Assembly: GCF_000184745.1 (NCBI RefSeq)
Contig: NC_014931.1
Coordinates: forward strand, 4,340,001-4,404,000
DNA from: Variovorax paradoxus EPS
GTDB taxonomy: Bacteria; Pseudomonadota; Gammaproteobacteria; Burkholderiales; Burkholderiaceae_C
Length of the DNA: 64,000 bases
Direction: 5' to 3'
The notes below the pieces were generated by a model that did no database searches, had not been told where the DNA came from, and worked only from the letters and a program-made list of their open reading frames with translations. Shown one piece after another: positions 25,868 to 36,599 of this stretch; position 1 is the stretch's first letter, and each line of letters starts with the position of its first letter. The position numbers and the translations under genes are program-made.

Positions 25868-28675
25868 ATGGTGCAAGAGACCCGCTCCACCTGCCCGTAC
25901 TGTGGCGTCGGCTGCGGCGTGATCATCGAATCCGACGGCGCGCAGATCACCGGCGTGCGCGGCGATCCCGACCACCCTGCCAATTTCGGGCGCCTCTGCA
26001 CCAAGGGCTCGACGCTGCACCTGACAGCCGCAGCGCCGGTCACGCGGCAGGCGCGGCTGCTGCAGCCGCTGCAACGCCTCGTGCGCGGCGAAGCACCCAC
26101 GGCCGTGTCGTGGGACACGGCGCTCGACAACGCGGCAGGCAAGTTCGCACAGGTCATCCAGGACCACGGCCCCGATGCGGTCGGCTTCTACATCTCGGGC
26201 CAGTTGCTGACCGAGGACTACTACGTCTTCAACAAGCTCGCCAAGGGCCTCGTCGGCACCAACAACGTCGATACGAATTCGCGCCTGTGCATGAGCAGCG
26301 CGGTCGCCGGCTACAAGCAGACGCTGGGGGCCGATGCGCCGCCGGCCTGTTACGACGACCTGAAGCATGCCGACTGCCTCTTCATCGTGGGCAGCAACAC
26401 GGCGTGGGCGCACCCGATTCTTTTCCGCCGCATCGAGGACGCGAAGGCGGCCAACCCGGCGCTGAAGATCGTGGTGGCCGATCCGCGCCGCACCGACACG
26501 GTCGAGATCGCCGACCTGTTCCTGCCGATCCAGCCCGGCACCGACGTGATGCTGTTCCACGGCATGCTGCACCTGATGCTGTGGGAAGGCTGGACCGATG
26601 CGAAGTACATCGCGGCCCACACCAACGGCTTCGATGCGCTCAAGGCCACGGTGCGCGAATGCACGCCGGACAAAGTGGCGCAGGTCTGCGGCATTTCGAA
26701 GGACGATCTGCTCCAGGCCGCGCGGCTCTTCGCCACCTCGCCTGCGACGCTGAGCCTCTATTGCCAGGGCCTGAACCAGTCTTCCAGCGGCACGGCGAAG
26801 AACGCAGCGCTCATCAACCTGCACCTGGCCACCGGCCAGATCGGCAAGCCGGGCGCCGGCCCGTTCTCGCTCACCGGCCAGCCCAATGCGATGGGCGGGC
26901 GCGAGGTGGGCGGCCTCGCCAACCTGCTGAGCGCGCACCGCGACCTCGCCAACCCTGCGCACCGCGCCGAGGTGGCCGCGCTCTGGGGCGTGCCCTCGGT
27001 GCCGGAGAAGCCGGGCAAGACCGCGGTCGAGATGTTCCAGGCCGCCGCCGACGGCGAGATCCGAGCCCTGTGGATCGCCTGCACCAACCCCGCCCAGTCG
27101 ATGCCCGATCAGGCGACGGTGCGCCGCGCGCTGGAGCGCGCCGAGTTCGTCGTGGTGCAGGAGGCCTTTTCCACCACCGCGACCTGCGCCTTCGGCGACC
27201 TGCTGCTGCCCGCCACCACCTGGGGCGAGAAGGACGGCAGCGTGACCAACAGCGAGCGCCGCATCTCGCGCGTGCGCCCCGCCATCGCCGCGCCGGGCGA
27301 GACGCGGCACGACTGGTCGATTGCCACCGACTTCGCACGCCGGCTCGAACGGCGGCTCGGCCGCGCGGGCACGCTCTTTCCGTACGACACCGCCGAATCG
27401 GTCTGGAACGAACACCGCGAGACCACACGCGGGCGCGACCTGGACATCACCGGCCTGAGCTACGCGATGCTCGACGACCTCGGCCCGCAGCAATGGCCGC
27501 TGAAGGAAGGCGAGACCACCGGCCGCGCGCGCCTGTACGAAGACGGCGTGTTCCCCACGCCCGACGGCCGCGCCCGTTTCGTCGACACGCCCTACAAGCC
27601 CGTGGCCGAGGCCCGCGAGGCGCGCTACCCCTTCTCGCTGAACACCGGGCGCTTGCGCGACCAGTGGCACGGCATGAGCCGCACCGGCACCGTTGGTCGC
27701 CTGTTCGGCCATGTGGCCGAGCCCGTGGTGCAGATGAACCCGCAGGACATGGCGCGGCGCCAGATCGGCGAAGGCGACCTGGTGCACCTGACATCCAAGC
27801 GCGGCTCGATCCTGCTGCCCGCGCGCGCCAGCACCGAGATCGGCCTGAGCCAGGCCTTCGTCGCGATGCACTGGGGCGAGGAGTACCTGAGCGGCTGCTC
27901 GTCGACCGGCACGCGGCTGGCCGGCATCAACGCGCTCACCACGCCGGCCTACTGCCCCACCTCGAAACAGCCCGAGCTCAAGCACACGGCGGTGAAGATC
28001 CTCAAGGCCGAGCTGCCGTGGTCGCTGCTCACGATGGCGTGGCTCCCGACCGACGAGGTACTGGCGGTGCACCGCGCGCTGCAGCCGCTGATGGCGATGT
28101 TTCCGTTCGCCACCTGCGTGCCGTTCTCGGGCAGCACCCAGGACGCGGCGGGTGCCGAACGCAGCGGCCTCCTGTTCCGCGCGGCCGCGCACGATGCGCC
28201 GGCCGATGCGCTGCTGGAACAGATCGAAGCCCTGCTCGGCCTGCAAAGCGCCGACACCCTGCGCTACGCCGATCGCCGCCGCGGCCAGCGCCGTTCGGTG
28301 CGGCTGGTGCGCCGCGCCGACCAGAGCGCGGGCCTCGAGGCCTTCTTGCTCGCAGGCGACACCAGCGCCGAAGCCTGGATCGCCACGCTGCTGCGGGAAG
28401 AACTGCCGGCGCAGAGCTATGGCCGCCTGCTGCTCTCCCCCGGCGCCCGCGCGCCGCTCGCGGTGCAGTCGCGTGGAAAACCGGTGTGCACCTGCTTCAA
28501 CGTGACCGACCTGGCCATTCAAGGCGAGTTGGGTCGCTGCAGCGGCACGCCCGACGAGCGGCTGGCCGCCCTGCAGGGCACGCTGAAATGCGGCACGAAC
28601 TGCGGCTCGTGCATTCCGGAGCTCAAACGCATGGTGCGGATAGTGCCGTCCGAAGCCGTGGCGGAGACCCCATGA
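25868..28675 (+). CDS. nasA: Assimilatory nitrate reductase catalytic subunit
   Basis: This 935-residue cytosolic molybdoenzyme reduces nitrate to nitrite. The N-terminal [4Fe-4S] motif CPYCGVGC (Cys 9, 12, 16) with a fourth cysteine near residue 44 precedes the bis-MGD molybdopterin domains. The dinucleotide-binding domain lies at about 590–720. A C-terminal BFD-like [2Fe-2S] domain (CTCFNVTD near 875 and CGTNCGSC) is typical of NasA proteins that take electrons from a separate reductase. No nasB/nasC flavoprotein gene is in the window, so the electron donor is unresolved. An IS110 element follows its stop by about 35 bases. Confidence 0.96.
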   Translation: MVQETRSTCPYCGVGCGVIIESDGAQITGVRGDPDHPANFGRLCTKGSTLHLTAAAPVTRQARLLQPLQRLVRGEAPTAVSWDTALDNAAGKFAQVIQDHGPDAVGFYISGQLLTEDYYVFNKLAKGLVGTNNVDTNSRLCMSSAVAGYKQTLGADAPPACYDDLKHADCLFIVGSNTAWAHPILFRRIEDAKAANPALKIVVADPRRTDTVEIADLFLPIQPGTDVMLFHGMLHLMLWEGWTDAKYIAAHTNGFDALKATVRECTPDKVAQVCGISKDDLLQAARLFATSPATLSLYCQGLNQSSSGTAKNAALINLHLATGQIGKPGAGPFSLTGQPNAMGGREVGGLANLLSAHRDLANPAHRAEVAALWGVPSVPEKPGKTAVEMFQAAADGEIRALWIACTNPAQSMPDQATVRRALERAEFVVVQEAFSTTATCAFGDLLLPATTWGEKDGSVTNSERRISRVRPAIAAPGETRHDWSIATDFARRLERRLGRAGTLFPYDTAESVWNEHRETTRGRDLDITGLSYAMLDDLGPQQWPLKEGETTGRARLYEDGVFPTPDGRARFVDTPYKPVAEAREARYPFSLNTGRLRDQWHGMSRTGTVGRLFGHVAEPVVQMNPQDMARRQIGEGDLVHLTSKRGSILLPARASTEIGLSQAFVAMHWGEEYLSGCSSTGTRLAGINALTTPAYCPTSKQPELKHTAVKILKAELPWSLLTMAWLPTDEVLAVHRALQPLMAMFPFATCVPFSGSTQDAAGAERSGLLFRAAAHDAPADALLEQIEALLGLQSADTLRYADRRRGQRRSVRLVRRADQSAGLEAFLLAGDTSAEAWIATLLREELPAQSYGRLLLSPGARAPLAVQSRGKPVCTCFNVTDLAIQGELGRCSGTPDERLAALQGTLKCGTNCGSCIPELKRMVRIVPSEAVAETP

Positions 28676-28683
28676 GCTGCGTG

Positions 28684-28710
28684 TCTTGCTCCCTCCCCCC
28701 GGGGGAGCAA
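28684..28710. repeat. Left part of REP-like repeat split by the IS110 element
   Basis: TTGCTCCC…GGGGGAGCAA forms a hairpin nine bases after the nasA stop. It ends in CAA, which recurs at the other IS edge (29865–29867). Joining the two edges restores a hairpin followed by GGGTCGGGGCGGGGGC, the same plan as the repeat in nrtB. Confidence 0.7.
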
Positions 28711-28722
28711 CCGTGTCAATAC

Positions 28723-29864
<1,142 letters not shown>

Positions 29865-29950
29865 CAAGGGTCGGGGCGGGGGCAAGCGGCGTACCTATGG
29901 AGCGCTCTGCCCGCCCCATCCCAACCTTCCCCCAGAGGGGGAAGGGGCAA
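29865..29950. repeat. Right part of the split REP-like repeat and its inverted partner
   Basis: CAAGGGTCGGGGCGGGGGC continues the hairpin cut off at 28710. After a 20-base spacer comes the inverted copy GCCCGCCCCATCCCAACC with hairpin TTCCCCC/GGGGGAA (to about 29950). The doublet plan matches the repeat within nrtB. Confidence 0.7.
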
Positions 29951-30010
29951 AACCAGTGCATAAGCCGACTCGCATTCCGGCATAAGCGTTGCAGGACAAT
30001 CCGCCTACCC

Positions 30011-30916
30011 ATGGGAATCAGCCAATACATCAAGGAAATCGGCCGCGGCGCGCGAGGCGCCAAGCCGCTCACGCGCGAACAGGCCACCGACCTGTTCGGC
30101 CAGGTGCTTGACGGCACCGTCACCGACCTCGAAATCGGCGGCTTCTGCCTCGCGATGCGCATCAAGGGCGAGACGCCCGAAGAGATGGCCGGTTTTCTCG
30201 ATGCCACGCATGCGCGGCTGCAGCACATTCCCGCCGGCGACCGCCCGCTCATCGTGCTGCCCAGCTACAACGGCGCGCGCAAGCTCCCGGTGCTCACCCC
30301 TTTGCTGGCGCTGCTGCTGGCCCGCGAAGGCCTTCCGGTGCTGGTGCATGGCAGCGCCACCGAAACGGCACGCGTGCTCGCCTCGAACGTGCTCGCCGCG
30401 CTAGACGTGCCGCCCATGACCGACATCGGGCCCATCGCGAGCGGCACCGTGGGCTTCGCCGCAACCGAACTGCTGAACCCCGCGCTCAAGCGCCTGCTCG
30501 ACGTGCGCCGCGTCGTCGGCCTGCGCAACCCCGGCCACAGCGTGGTCAAGCTGATGCAGCCCACGGCCGGCCCGGCCGTGGTGGTTGCCAGCTACACGCA
30601 CCCCGAATACGCCCGCGTCATGGCCGAGACCTTCGAGCTCATGGGCACCACCGCCCTGCTCTCGCGCGGCCTCGAAGGCGAAGTGGTCTCCGACCCGCGC
30701 CGCACCGCGCAGATCGACGGCTTCCTCTGCGGCGTGCGCACCGAACTGCAGGCACAGGCCAGCGGCACCGCGACCGAGGTGCCTGGGCTTCCGAAGGAAA
30801 TCGACGTCGCCACCACGGCCGATTACACGCGGCGCGTATTGAATGGCGAGCTTCCCGTGCCCGAAGCCATCGCCACACAGGTCGGGCACATCAAGCAACT
30901 GGCATCCCACGCATGA
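30011..30916 (+). CDS. ybiB: YbiB/TrpD2-type protein, anthranilate phosphoribosyltransferase fold
   Basis: This 301-residue protein belongs to the TrpD2 family, which shares the TrpD fold but binds nucleic acid instead of making tryptophan precursors. The N-terminal helical domain (IGRGARGAKPLTREQATDLF) and the later LVHGSATETARVLASNVLAAL and VVGLRNPGHSVVKLMQP segments fit. The TrpD phosphoribosyl-diphosphate-binding GTGGD motif is not present. It overlaps cobA by four bases, so it is linked to siroheme production. The IS110 element now separates it from nasA. Its role in nitrate assimilation is unknown. Confidence 0.85.
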   Translation: MGISQYIKEIGRGARGAKPLTREQATDLFGQVLDGTVTDLEIGGFCLAMRIKGETPEEMAGFLDATHARLQHIPAGDRPLIVLPSYNGARKLPVLTPLLALLLAREGLPVLVHGSATETARVLASNVLAALDVPPMTDIGPIASGTVGFAATELLNPALKRLLDVRRVVGLRNPGHSVVKLMQPTAGPAVVVASYTHPEYARVMAETFELMGTTALLSRGLEGEVVSDPRRTAQIDGFLCGVRTELQAQASGTATEVPGLPKEIDVATTADYTRRVLNGELPVPEAIATQVGHIKQLASHA

Positions 30917-31713
30917 ACAACGCATCCACCCTCATCACCGGCCGCTGCACGCTGGTGGGCGCCGGCCCCGGCGACCCGGAATTGCTGACCATCAAGGCCG
31001 TGAAGGCGATCCAGGCCGCCACGGTGCTGCTGGTCGACGACCTCGTGAGCGACGAAATCCTGGCCTATGCCCGCCCCGGCGCGCGCATCGTGCACGTGGG
31101 CAAGCGCGGCGGTTGCAAGAGCACGCCTCAGGCCTTCATCGAGCGGCTGATGATCACCGCGGTGCGCGAGGGCGAAACCGTGGTGCGCCTGAAGGGCGGC
31201 GACCCGTTCATCTTCGGACGCGGCGGCGAAGAGGTGGAGCACCTGCGCGAAGCCGGCATCGCATGCGCGGTGGTCAACGGCATCACCGCCGGCCTCGCAG
31301 CCGTGACCTCGCTGGGCGTGCCGCTCACCCACCGCGACCACGCGCAGGGCGTGGTGTTCGTCACCGGCCACGCCAAGACCGGCGCGGGTGCGCAGGATGA
31401 CCCGACCGACTGGCGCGCACTCGCCGCGATGGCGCACAACGCGCGCCTCACGCTGGTGATCTACATGGGTGTGGCGGGCGCGGCGCGCATCGAGCGTGAG
31501 CTGCTGCAGGGCCTGCCGGGGGACACGCCCGTTGCCGTTGTCCAGCACGCAAGCCTGCCGCACCAGCGCCACATCGCGACCACGCTCGACGGGCTGCAGG
31601 CACGCATCGCCGAAGCCGGGCTCGCGAGCCCTGCGGTGATCGTGGTGGGCGACGTGCTGCGCGGACTGGCCGCGGCGGCGCTGCCGGTGAGCGCGGACCG
31701 GTTCGGCACCTAG
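30913..31713 (+). CDS. cobA: Uroporphyrinogen-III C-methyltransferase
   Basis: This 266-residue SAM-dependent enzyme methylates uroporphyrinogen III at C2 and C7 to give precorrin-2, the first step to siroheme. The motifs VGAGPGDPELLTIKA (SAM-binding loop), VRLKGGDPFIFGRGGEE and GITAGLAAVTSLGVPLTHRD are all present. It lacks the CysG oxidase/chelatase domain, so ferrochelation must come from another protein. It overlaps ybiB (ATGA) and serves NirB's siroheme need. Confidence 0.96.
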   Translation: MNNASTLITGRCTLVGAGPGDPELLTIKAVKAIQAATVLLVDDLVSDEILAYARPGARIVHVGKRGGCKSTPQAFIERLMITAVREGETVVRLKGGDPFIFGRGGEEVEHLREAGIACAVVNGITAGLAAVTSLGVPLTHRDHAQGVVFVTGHAKTGAGAQDDPTDWRALAAMAHNARLTLVIYMGVAGAARIERELLQGLPGDTPVAVVQHASLPHQRHIATTLDGLQARIAEAGLASPAVIVVGDVLRGLAAAALPVSADRFGT

Positions 31714-31717
31714 GCGA

Positions 31718-32170
31718 ATGGCGAGCACGACCAACAGCCTGGTGTTCGTGTTCGGCACGCTGAAGGAAGGGTTTCCCAACTTCTCCCGCAACTCGGGCGT
31801 TCGCGTGCCGGGGACATATGCCACGGCGCTGGCATTTCCGTTCCATCTGGTCGGTGAACGCTTCTCCCCGTGGATGATGGATTCGCCCGGCCTTGGCCAT
31901 CACGTTCGGGGGCAGCTCTTCGACATCGACGCGGCCGGGCTGGGGGAAATGGATCTGCTCGAAAGGGTCGGCGAGCCTGATGGCTACGTGCGGCGAAGAA
32001 TCTCGATCCAGCGGGTCGACGACCTCGCCGCGTGCGAAGTCGAGGCGTTTGTCTATTTGAAACCGCCGCAATTGCTCGAGCCCAGCGAGGTTCGCCTCGG
32101 GCCTCTGCAGGAGTACACCGAAGCGCACTCGACGCTGTACAGAAGCCGGAGCGGCGCGCAAAAAAGCTGA
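31718..32170 (+). CDS. Gamma-glutamylcyclotransferase-like (GGCT/AIG2) protein
   Basis: This 150-residue protein starts with VFVFGTLKEGFPNF, the substrate-binding YGTLxxG-type motif of the GGCT fold. It also has the later LGEMDLLERVGEPDGY region with the candidate catalytic glutamate. Members act on gamma-glutamyl or related amines; the exact substrate is unknown. It starts four bases after cobA stops and may ride on the same transcript. A 177-bp region without a gene follows; it holds one CCCCG/CGGGG hairpin and no clear promoter. Confidence 0.82.
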   Translation: MASTTNSLVFVFGTLKEGFPNFSRNSGVRVPGTYATALAFPFHLVGERFSPWMMDSPGLGHHVRGQLFDIDAAGLGEMDLLERVGEPDGYVRRRISIQRVDDLAACEVEAFVYLKPPQLLEPSEVRLGPLQEYTEAHSTLYRSRSGAQKS

Positions 32171-32347
32171 CTCGCCGGGCAACGGGTCGCATACCAGCCA
32201 CCGCCTCCCCATCGAGATTTGGTCGGCAGGCTGACCCACGCGGTGCCCTGAGGCGGTGCCTTGGTGGCCGCCCCGTTCCGGGGCCTACGTGGCATGGAGC
32301 GTGCTTAGACCGTGCATGCCTGTCTCCAGCCCGTTTTCCGCCCGGCA

Positions 32348-33373
32348 ATGAACGCCGTCGCCCCGCTCCCGCCCGCCGCGGTCGAGATCGTCGCGCTCAG
32401 CAAGCGCTACGCCCCCGGCACGCCGGCCGCCGTCGACGCCATCGATCTGCGCATCGCCAGCGGCAGTTATTGCTGCCTGCTGGGGCCCTCAGGCTGCGGC
32501 AAGAGCACCACGCTGCGCATGATCGCGGGGCATGAATCGGTCACCAGCGGCGACATCCTCCTGGACAACCGCAACATCACCAACCTGCCCGCCGCCGCGC
32601 GCGGCACGGCGATGATGTTCCAGAGCTTCGCGCTGTTCCCGCACCTCTCGGCCACCGACAACGTGGCTTTCAGCCTCAAGATGAAAGGCGTCGGCAAGGC
32701 CGAGCGCCAGAAGCGTGCGCGCGACCTGCTGGCGCGCGTCGCGATGGGCCACTTGGCCGAGCGCAAGCCGGGCGAGCTCTCCGGCGGCCAGCAGCAGCGC
32801 GTGGCGCTGGCGCGCGCGCTCATCACCGAGCCGCGCGTGCTGCTGCTCGATGAACCGCTGTCGGCGCTGGACCCGTTCCTGCGCATCCAGATGCGCGCCG
32901 AACTGCGGCGCTGGCAGAAGGAACTGGGCCTGACCTTCGTGCACGTGACGCACTCGCAGGAAGAAGCCATGGCGCTGGCCGACACGATGGTGGTGATGAA
33001 CCACGGCGTGATCGAGCAGGTCGGCTCGCCGCACGAGATCTACAACCACCCCGCCAACGAATTCGTGGCGCGCTTCATGGGCGGCCACAACGTGATCGAC
33101 ACGCTCGCCGGGCCGATTGCGGTGCGCAACGACCACATGCGGATCGCCGCGAACTCGCAGGCCGATGGCCTGGCCGCCGCGATCACCGACGTCGAATACC
33201 AGGGCACCTACGTGCTGCTCGGCCTGGTGTTGGAAGCCGCCGCGCCGGAGCGCCGCAACGTGTCGGTGCTGCTGGGCGAAGCCGCCTTTCTCGCGAGCCC
33301 CTACGCGCAAGGCGAGACGGTTCGCCTGTCGTGGGCCGAAGCCGACGCGCGCGCGCTCGCCGTGGCGCCGTAG
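32348..33373 (+). CDS. ABC transporter ATP-binding protein, PotA/spermidine-type
   Basis: This 341-residue ATPase has Walker A GPSGCGKST, the Q-loop MMFQSFALFPHL, the signature [16 protein letters not shown] and Walker B VLLLDEPLSALD. A C-terminal TOBE-like regulatory domain occupies about 260–335. The architecture fits the polyamine/iron/thiamine group of importers. A GTG twelve codons upstream is possible, but ATG at 32348 is preferred. It heads a four-gene transporter operon. A 48-bp pyrimidine tract follows its stop. Confidence 0.92.
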   Translation: MNAVAPLPPAAVEIVALSKRYAPGTPAAVDAIDLRIASGSYCCLLGPSGCGKSTTLRMIAGHESVTSGDILLDNRNITNLPAAARGTAMMFQSFALFPHLSATDNVAFSLKMKGVGKAERQKRARDLLARVAMGHLAERKPGELSGGQQQRVALARALITEPRVLLLDEPLSALDPFLRIQMRAELRRWQKELGLTFVHVTHSQEEAMALADTMVVMNHGVIEQVGSPHEIYNHPANEFVARFMGGHNVIDTLAGPIAVRNDHMRIAANSQADGLAAAITDVEYQGTYVLLGLVLEAAAPERRNVSVLLGEAAFLASPYAQGETVRLSWAEADARALAVAP

Positions 33374-33437
33374 TCCTCTTTTTCCTTCTTTTCCCCCTCC
33401 CTCGTTTGCCTCTTTTTCTTCCACGGAGACTTTGCCA

Positions 33438-34706
33438 ATGACCGAACCCATCGACTCGTCCGCCGGCGTCAAGCGCCGCGCCCTGCTGCAAGGCACCGCC
33501 GGCATCCTGGCCACGGGCATCGCGCCCTTCGTGCATGCACAGGAAAAGATCGTGCTGCGCTACTTGGGCACCGCGGTGAACCAGGACAAGGCGATCGCCG
33601 AGAAGTTCAAGGCCGACACCGGCATCGAGATCCAGTACGTGGCCGTGACCACCGACGACGTGACCAAACGCGCGGTGACCGCGCCCAACAGCTTCGACCT
33701 GATCGACACCGAGTTCTTCTCGCTCAAGAAGATCGTGCCGACCGGCAACCTGAAAGGCATCGACACCAATCGCGTGAAAAACGCCGCCAAGATCACCTCG
33801 CTCTTCACCAAGGGCGAAGTGGGCGGCAAGAAGGTCGGCGACCAGGGCACGGCGCCCATCAAGGTGATTTACCTCGAAGGCGAGAAGAGCAAGGCGTTCG
33901 CGAAGTCGCCGTCGCAGTTCATGTCGCTGATTCCGACCACCTACAACGCCGACACGCTGGGCATTCGCCCCGACCTCATCAAGCGCCCGATCGGCTCGTG
34001 GGCCGAGTTGCTGAACCCCGAGTTCAAGGGCAAGGCCGCCATCCTGAACATTCCCTCGATCGGCATCATGGACGCCGCGATGGTGGTGGAGGCCAAGGGC
34101 ATACACAAGTACGCCGACAAGGGCAACATGACCAAGGCCGAGATCGACCTCACGATCAAGACCTTGATCGAGGCCAAAAAGGCCGGCCAGTTCCGCGCGC
34201 TGTGGAAGGACTTCAACGAGTCGGTCAACCTCATGGCTTCGGGCGAAGTGGTGATCCAGTCGATGTGGTCGCCGGCCGTCACCGCGGTGCGCGGCAAGGG
34301 CATCGACTGCACCTTCCAGCCCCTGAAGGAAGGCTATCGCGCCTGGGCCTCGGGCTTCGGCCTGCCGGCCACGCTCTCGGGCAAGAAGCTCGACGGCGCG
34401 TACGAGTTCATCAACTGGTTCCTCGACGGCTGGGCCGGCGCGTACCTCAATCGCCAGGGCTACTACAGCGCCGTGCTGGACACCGCCAAGACCAAGATGG
34501 AAGCCTACGAGTGGGCCTACTGGATGGAAGGCAAGCCCGCCGCGCAGGACATCAAGAGCCCGCAAGGCGACGTGATCGCCAAGGCCGGCGCGGTGCGCGA
34601 CGGCGGCAGCTACGAGCAGCGCATGGGCGGCATCGCCTGCTGGAACGCGGTGATGGACGAGAACGAGTACATGGTGCGCAAGTGGAACGAGTTCGTCGCG
34701 GCCTGA
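33438..34706 (+). CDS. ABC transporter substrate-binding protein, PotD-like
   Basis: This 422-residue periplasmic protein carries an N-terminal signal (GVKRRALLQGTAGILATG, about 10–30, twin-arginine-like) followed by a two-lobed SBP_bac_8-type fold starting IVLRYLGTAVNQD. GGAG precedes the ATG at 33438. It supplies substrate to the two permeases encoded downstream. Homologous transporters carry polyamines or related cations; the substrate here cannot be fixed from sequence. Confidence 0.9.
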   Translation: MTEPIDSSAGVKRRALLQGTAGILATGIAPFVHAQEKIVLRYLGTAVNQDKAIAEKFKADTGIEIQYVAVTTDDVTKRAVTAPNSFDLIDTEFFSLKKIVPTGNLKGIDTNRVKNAAKITSLFTKGEVGGKKVGDQGTAPIKVIYLEGEKSKAFAKSPSQFMSLIPTTYNADTLGIRPDLIKRPIGSWAELLNPEFKGKAAILNIPSIGIMDAAMVVEAKGIHKYADKGNMTKAEIDLTIKTLIEAKKAGQFRALWKDFNESVNLMASGEVVIQSMWSPAVTAVRGKGIDCTFQPLKEGYRAWASGFGLPATLSGKKLDGAYEFINWFLDGWAGAYLNRQGYYSAVLDTAKTKMEAYEWAYWMEGKPAAQDIKSPQGDVIAKAGAVRDGGSYEQRMGGIACWNAVMDENEYMVRKWNEFVAA

Positions 34707-34722
34707 CTTCCCTTTCGATTCC

Positions 34723-35640
34723 GTGAGCGCTCCCGCCACCCGCGCCTCCGCTGCCGCCAACCCGCTTCACACCGTGAAGGCGTGGTGGCAGGCGGCGCCG
34801 TTCGCGCTGGTGTTTCTTCTGTTCTTCTTGATTCCGCTGGCGCTGGTCGCGATGGTCAGCCTGTGGAATTTCAACGAGTACGAGCTGATCCCCGCGATCA
34901 CGCTGCGCAACTACCTGAGCCTCTTCGAGGGGTGCTCGCACCTCACCGACAACGGCGACCTGTGCGTCACGCTCAACACGTACCTGAGCACCTTCAAGTT
35001 CTGCCTGCTGGTGTGGGGCATCACGCTGCTCATCGGGTTTTCGGTCGCGTACTTTCTCGCGTTCCATGTGCGCTCCTCGACCATGCAGACAGTGCTGTTC
35101 GTGCTGTGCACCGTGCCCTTCTGGACATCGAACGTGATCCGCATGATCTCGTGGGTGCCGCTCTTGGGGCGCAACGGCCTGGTCAATCAGGGGCTGATGG
35201 GCACGGGCCTGGTGAGCCAGCCGGTCGAGTGGCTGCTGTTCTCCGATTTCTCGGTGGTGCTGGCCTTCGTGCACCTCTACACGATGTTCATGATCGTGCC
35301 GATCTTCAACAGCATGATGCGCATCGACCGGTCGCTGCTCGAAGCGGCGAACGATGCGGGCGCCACGGGCTGGCAGACGCTCTGGAACGTGGTGGTGCCG
35401 CTGTCGCGCACCGGCATCCTGATCGGCTCGATCTTCGTCATCACCATCGTGATGGGCGACTTCGTGACCATCGGCGTGATGGGCGGCCAGCAGATCGCCT
35501 CCATCGGCAAGATCATCCAGGTGCAGACCTCGTACCTGCAGTTTCCGCTGGCCGCGGCCAACGCGATGATTTTGCTGGCGGTGGTGCTGATGATCATCTG
35601 GGGCCTGACCCGGCTGGTCGATATTCGCAAGGAGCTCTGA
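34723..35640 (+). CDS. ABC transporter permease, PotB-like
   Basis: This 305-residue inner-membrane protein has about six transmembrane helices, and EAA-loop residues appear in LEAANDAGATGWQTLWNVVVPLS. It starts at GTG 34723, 17 bases after the binding-protein stop. It pairs with the next gene as the heterodimeric channel of the Pot-type importer. Confidence 0.92.
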   Translation: MSAPATRASAAANPLHTVKAWWQAAPFALVFLLFFLIPLALVAMVSLWNFNEYELIPAITLRNYLSLFEGCSHLTDNGDLCVTLNTYLSTFKFCLLVWGITLLIGFSVAYFLAFHVRSSTMQTVLFVLCTVPFWTSNVIRMISWVPLLGRNGLVNQGLMGTGLVSQPVEWLLFSDFSVVLAFVHLYTMFMIVPIFNSMMRIDRSLLEAANDAGATGWQTLWNVVVPLSRTGILIGSIFVITIVMGDFVTIGVMGGQQIASIGKIIQVQTSYLQFPLAAANAMILLAVVLMIIWGLTRLVDIRKEL

Positions 35641-35641
35641 C

Positions 35642-36532
35642 ATGCAGACACCGATCGGCGCTCAGCGTGCCCCCGGCTTCTGGCCCCTTGCGATCGTGTT
35701 CGCCTTGTTCGTGCTGTTTCTCTACGGCCCGATGATCACGATCGTCGTGCTGAGCTTCCAGGGCCCTGAAGGCGGCCTGACCTTTCCGCTGCGCGGGTTG
35801 TCGCTGCACTGGTTCTACAAGCTGGCCGAGGGCCTGGGCACCGTCGACATCGGCGCGGCCTTCAGGCGTTCGCTGGCGCTGGGCGCTGTGGTGATGGCTT
35901 TCACGGTGGTGCTGTCGGTGCTGGCCGGGCTCGCGTTCCGCAAGAAGCTCAAGGGCGGCAACGCGCTGTTCTTCGTCACGGTCGCGAGCCTGATCATGCC
36001 GTCGATCATCATTTCGCTCGGCATCGGGCTGCAGTTCCGGCTGCTTGATACCGGCATCAAGGGCGTGCTCACGGCGATGGACGCCACCACGCTGCTCGAA
36101 GGCTATGGCACCGCGCTCGGGCTCTTCAGCTCCGCCCTAGGCGCGCACCTGACTTGGACCCTGCCCTTCGGCCTGCTCATCATGTTCGCCGTGTTCAACC
36201 GCTTCAACCCGGCGTACGAAGAGGCCGCGCGCGACCTCGGGGCCACGCCGTGGCAGACCTTCCGCTTCGTGGTGCTGCCGCTGATCGGCCCCTCGATCGT
36301 CGGCATCGGCATGTTCGGCTTCACGCTCTCGTGGGACGAGATCGCCCGCACCTCGCAGGCCATCGGCGACGTCAACACGCTGCCGCTCGAATTGCAGGGG
36401 CTGACCTCGACGGTCACGACGCCGTCGATCTACGCGCTGGGAACGGTGACCACCGTCGTTTCGCTGCTGGTCATGGCCATGGCGCTGGGTGCCGCGGCGT
36501 TGTTGAGACGGCGGGCCGTTCGGCCTATGTGA
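35642..36532 (+). CDS. ABC transporter permease, PotC-like
   Basis: This 296-residue inner-membrane protein has about six helices and the EAA loop YEEAARDLGATPWQTFRFVVLP. It begins one base after the previous permease stops. Together with 32348–35640 it completes an importer of the spermidine/putrescine type: one ATPase, one binding protein and two permeases. Confidence 0.92.
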   Translation: MQTPIGAQRAPGFWPLAIVFALFVLFLYGPMITIVVLSFQGPEGGLTFPLRGLSLHWFYKLAEGLGTVDIGAAFRRSLALGAVVMAFTVVLSVLAGLAFRKKLKGGNALFFVTVASLIMPSIIISLGIGLQFRLLDTGIKGVLTAMDATTLLEGYGTALGLFSSALGAHLTWTLPFGLLIMFAVFNRFNPAYEEAARDLGATPWQTFRFVVLPLIGPSIVGIGMFGFTLSWDEIARTSQAIGDVNTLPLELQGLTSTVTTPSIYALGTVTTVVSLLVMAMALGAAALLRRRAVRPM

Positions 36533-36599
36533 GATTCATCCTACGCCGCCTAAAATCGCGCTCCAACAAAGCACAAGCGATAGAGAGAGAGAGGCGGAC

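Noticed and set aside
25022..28522. 1,166-codon open frame on the minus strand across nirD and nasA
   Set aside because: It is antisense to well-supported genes, has low-complexity Arg/Gly/Ala composition typical of GC-rich shadow frames, and shows no family motif.
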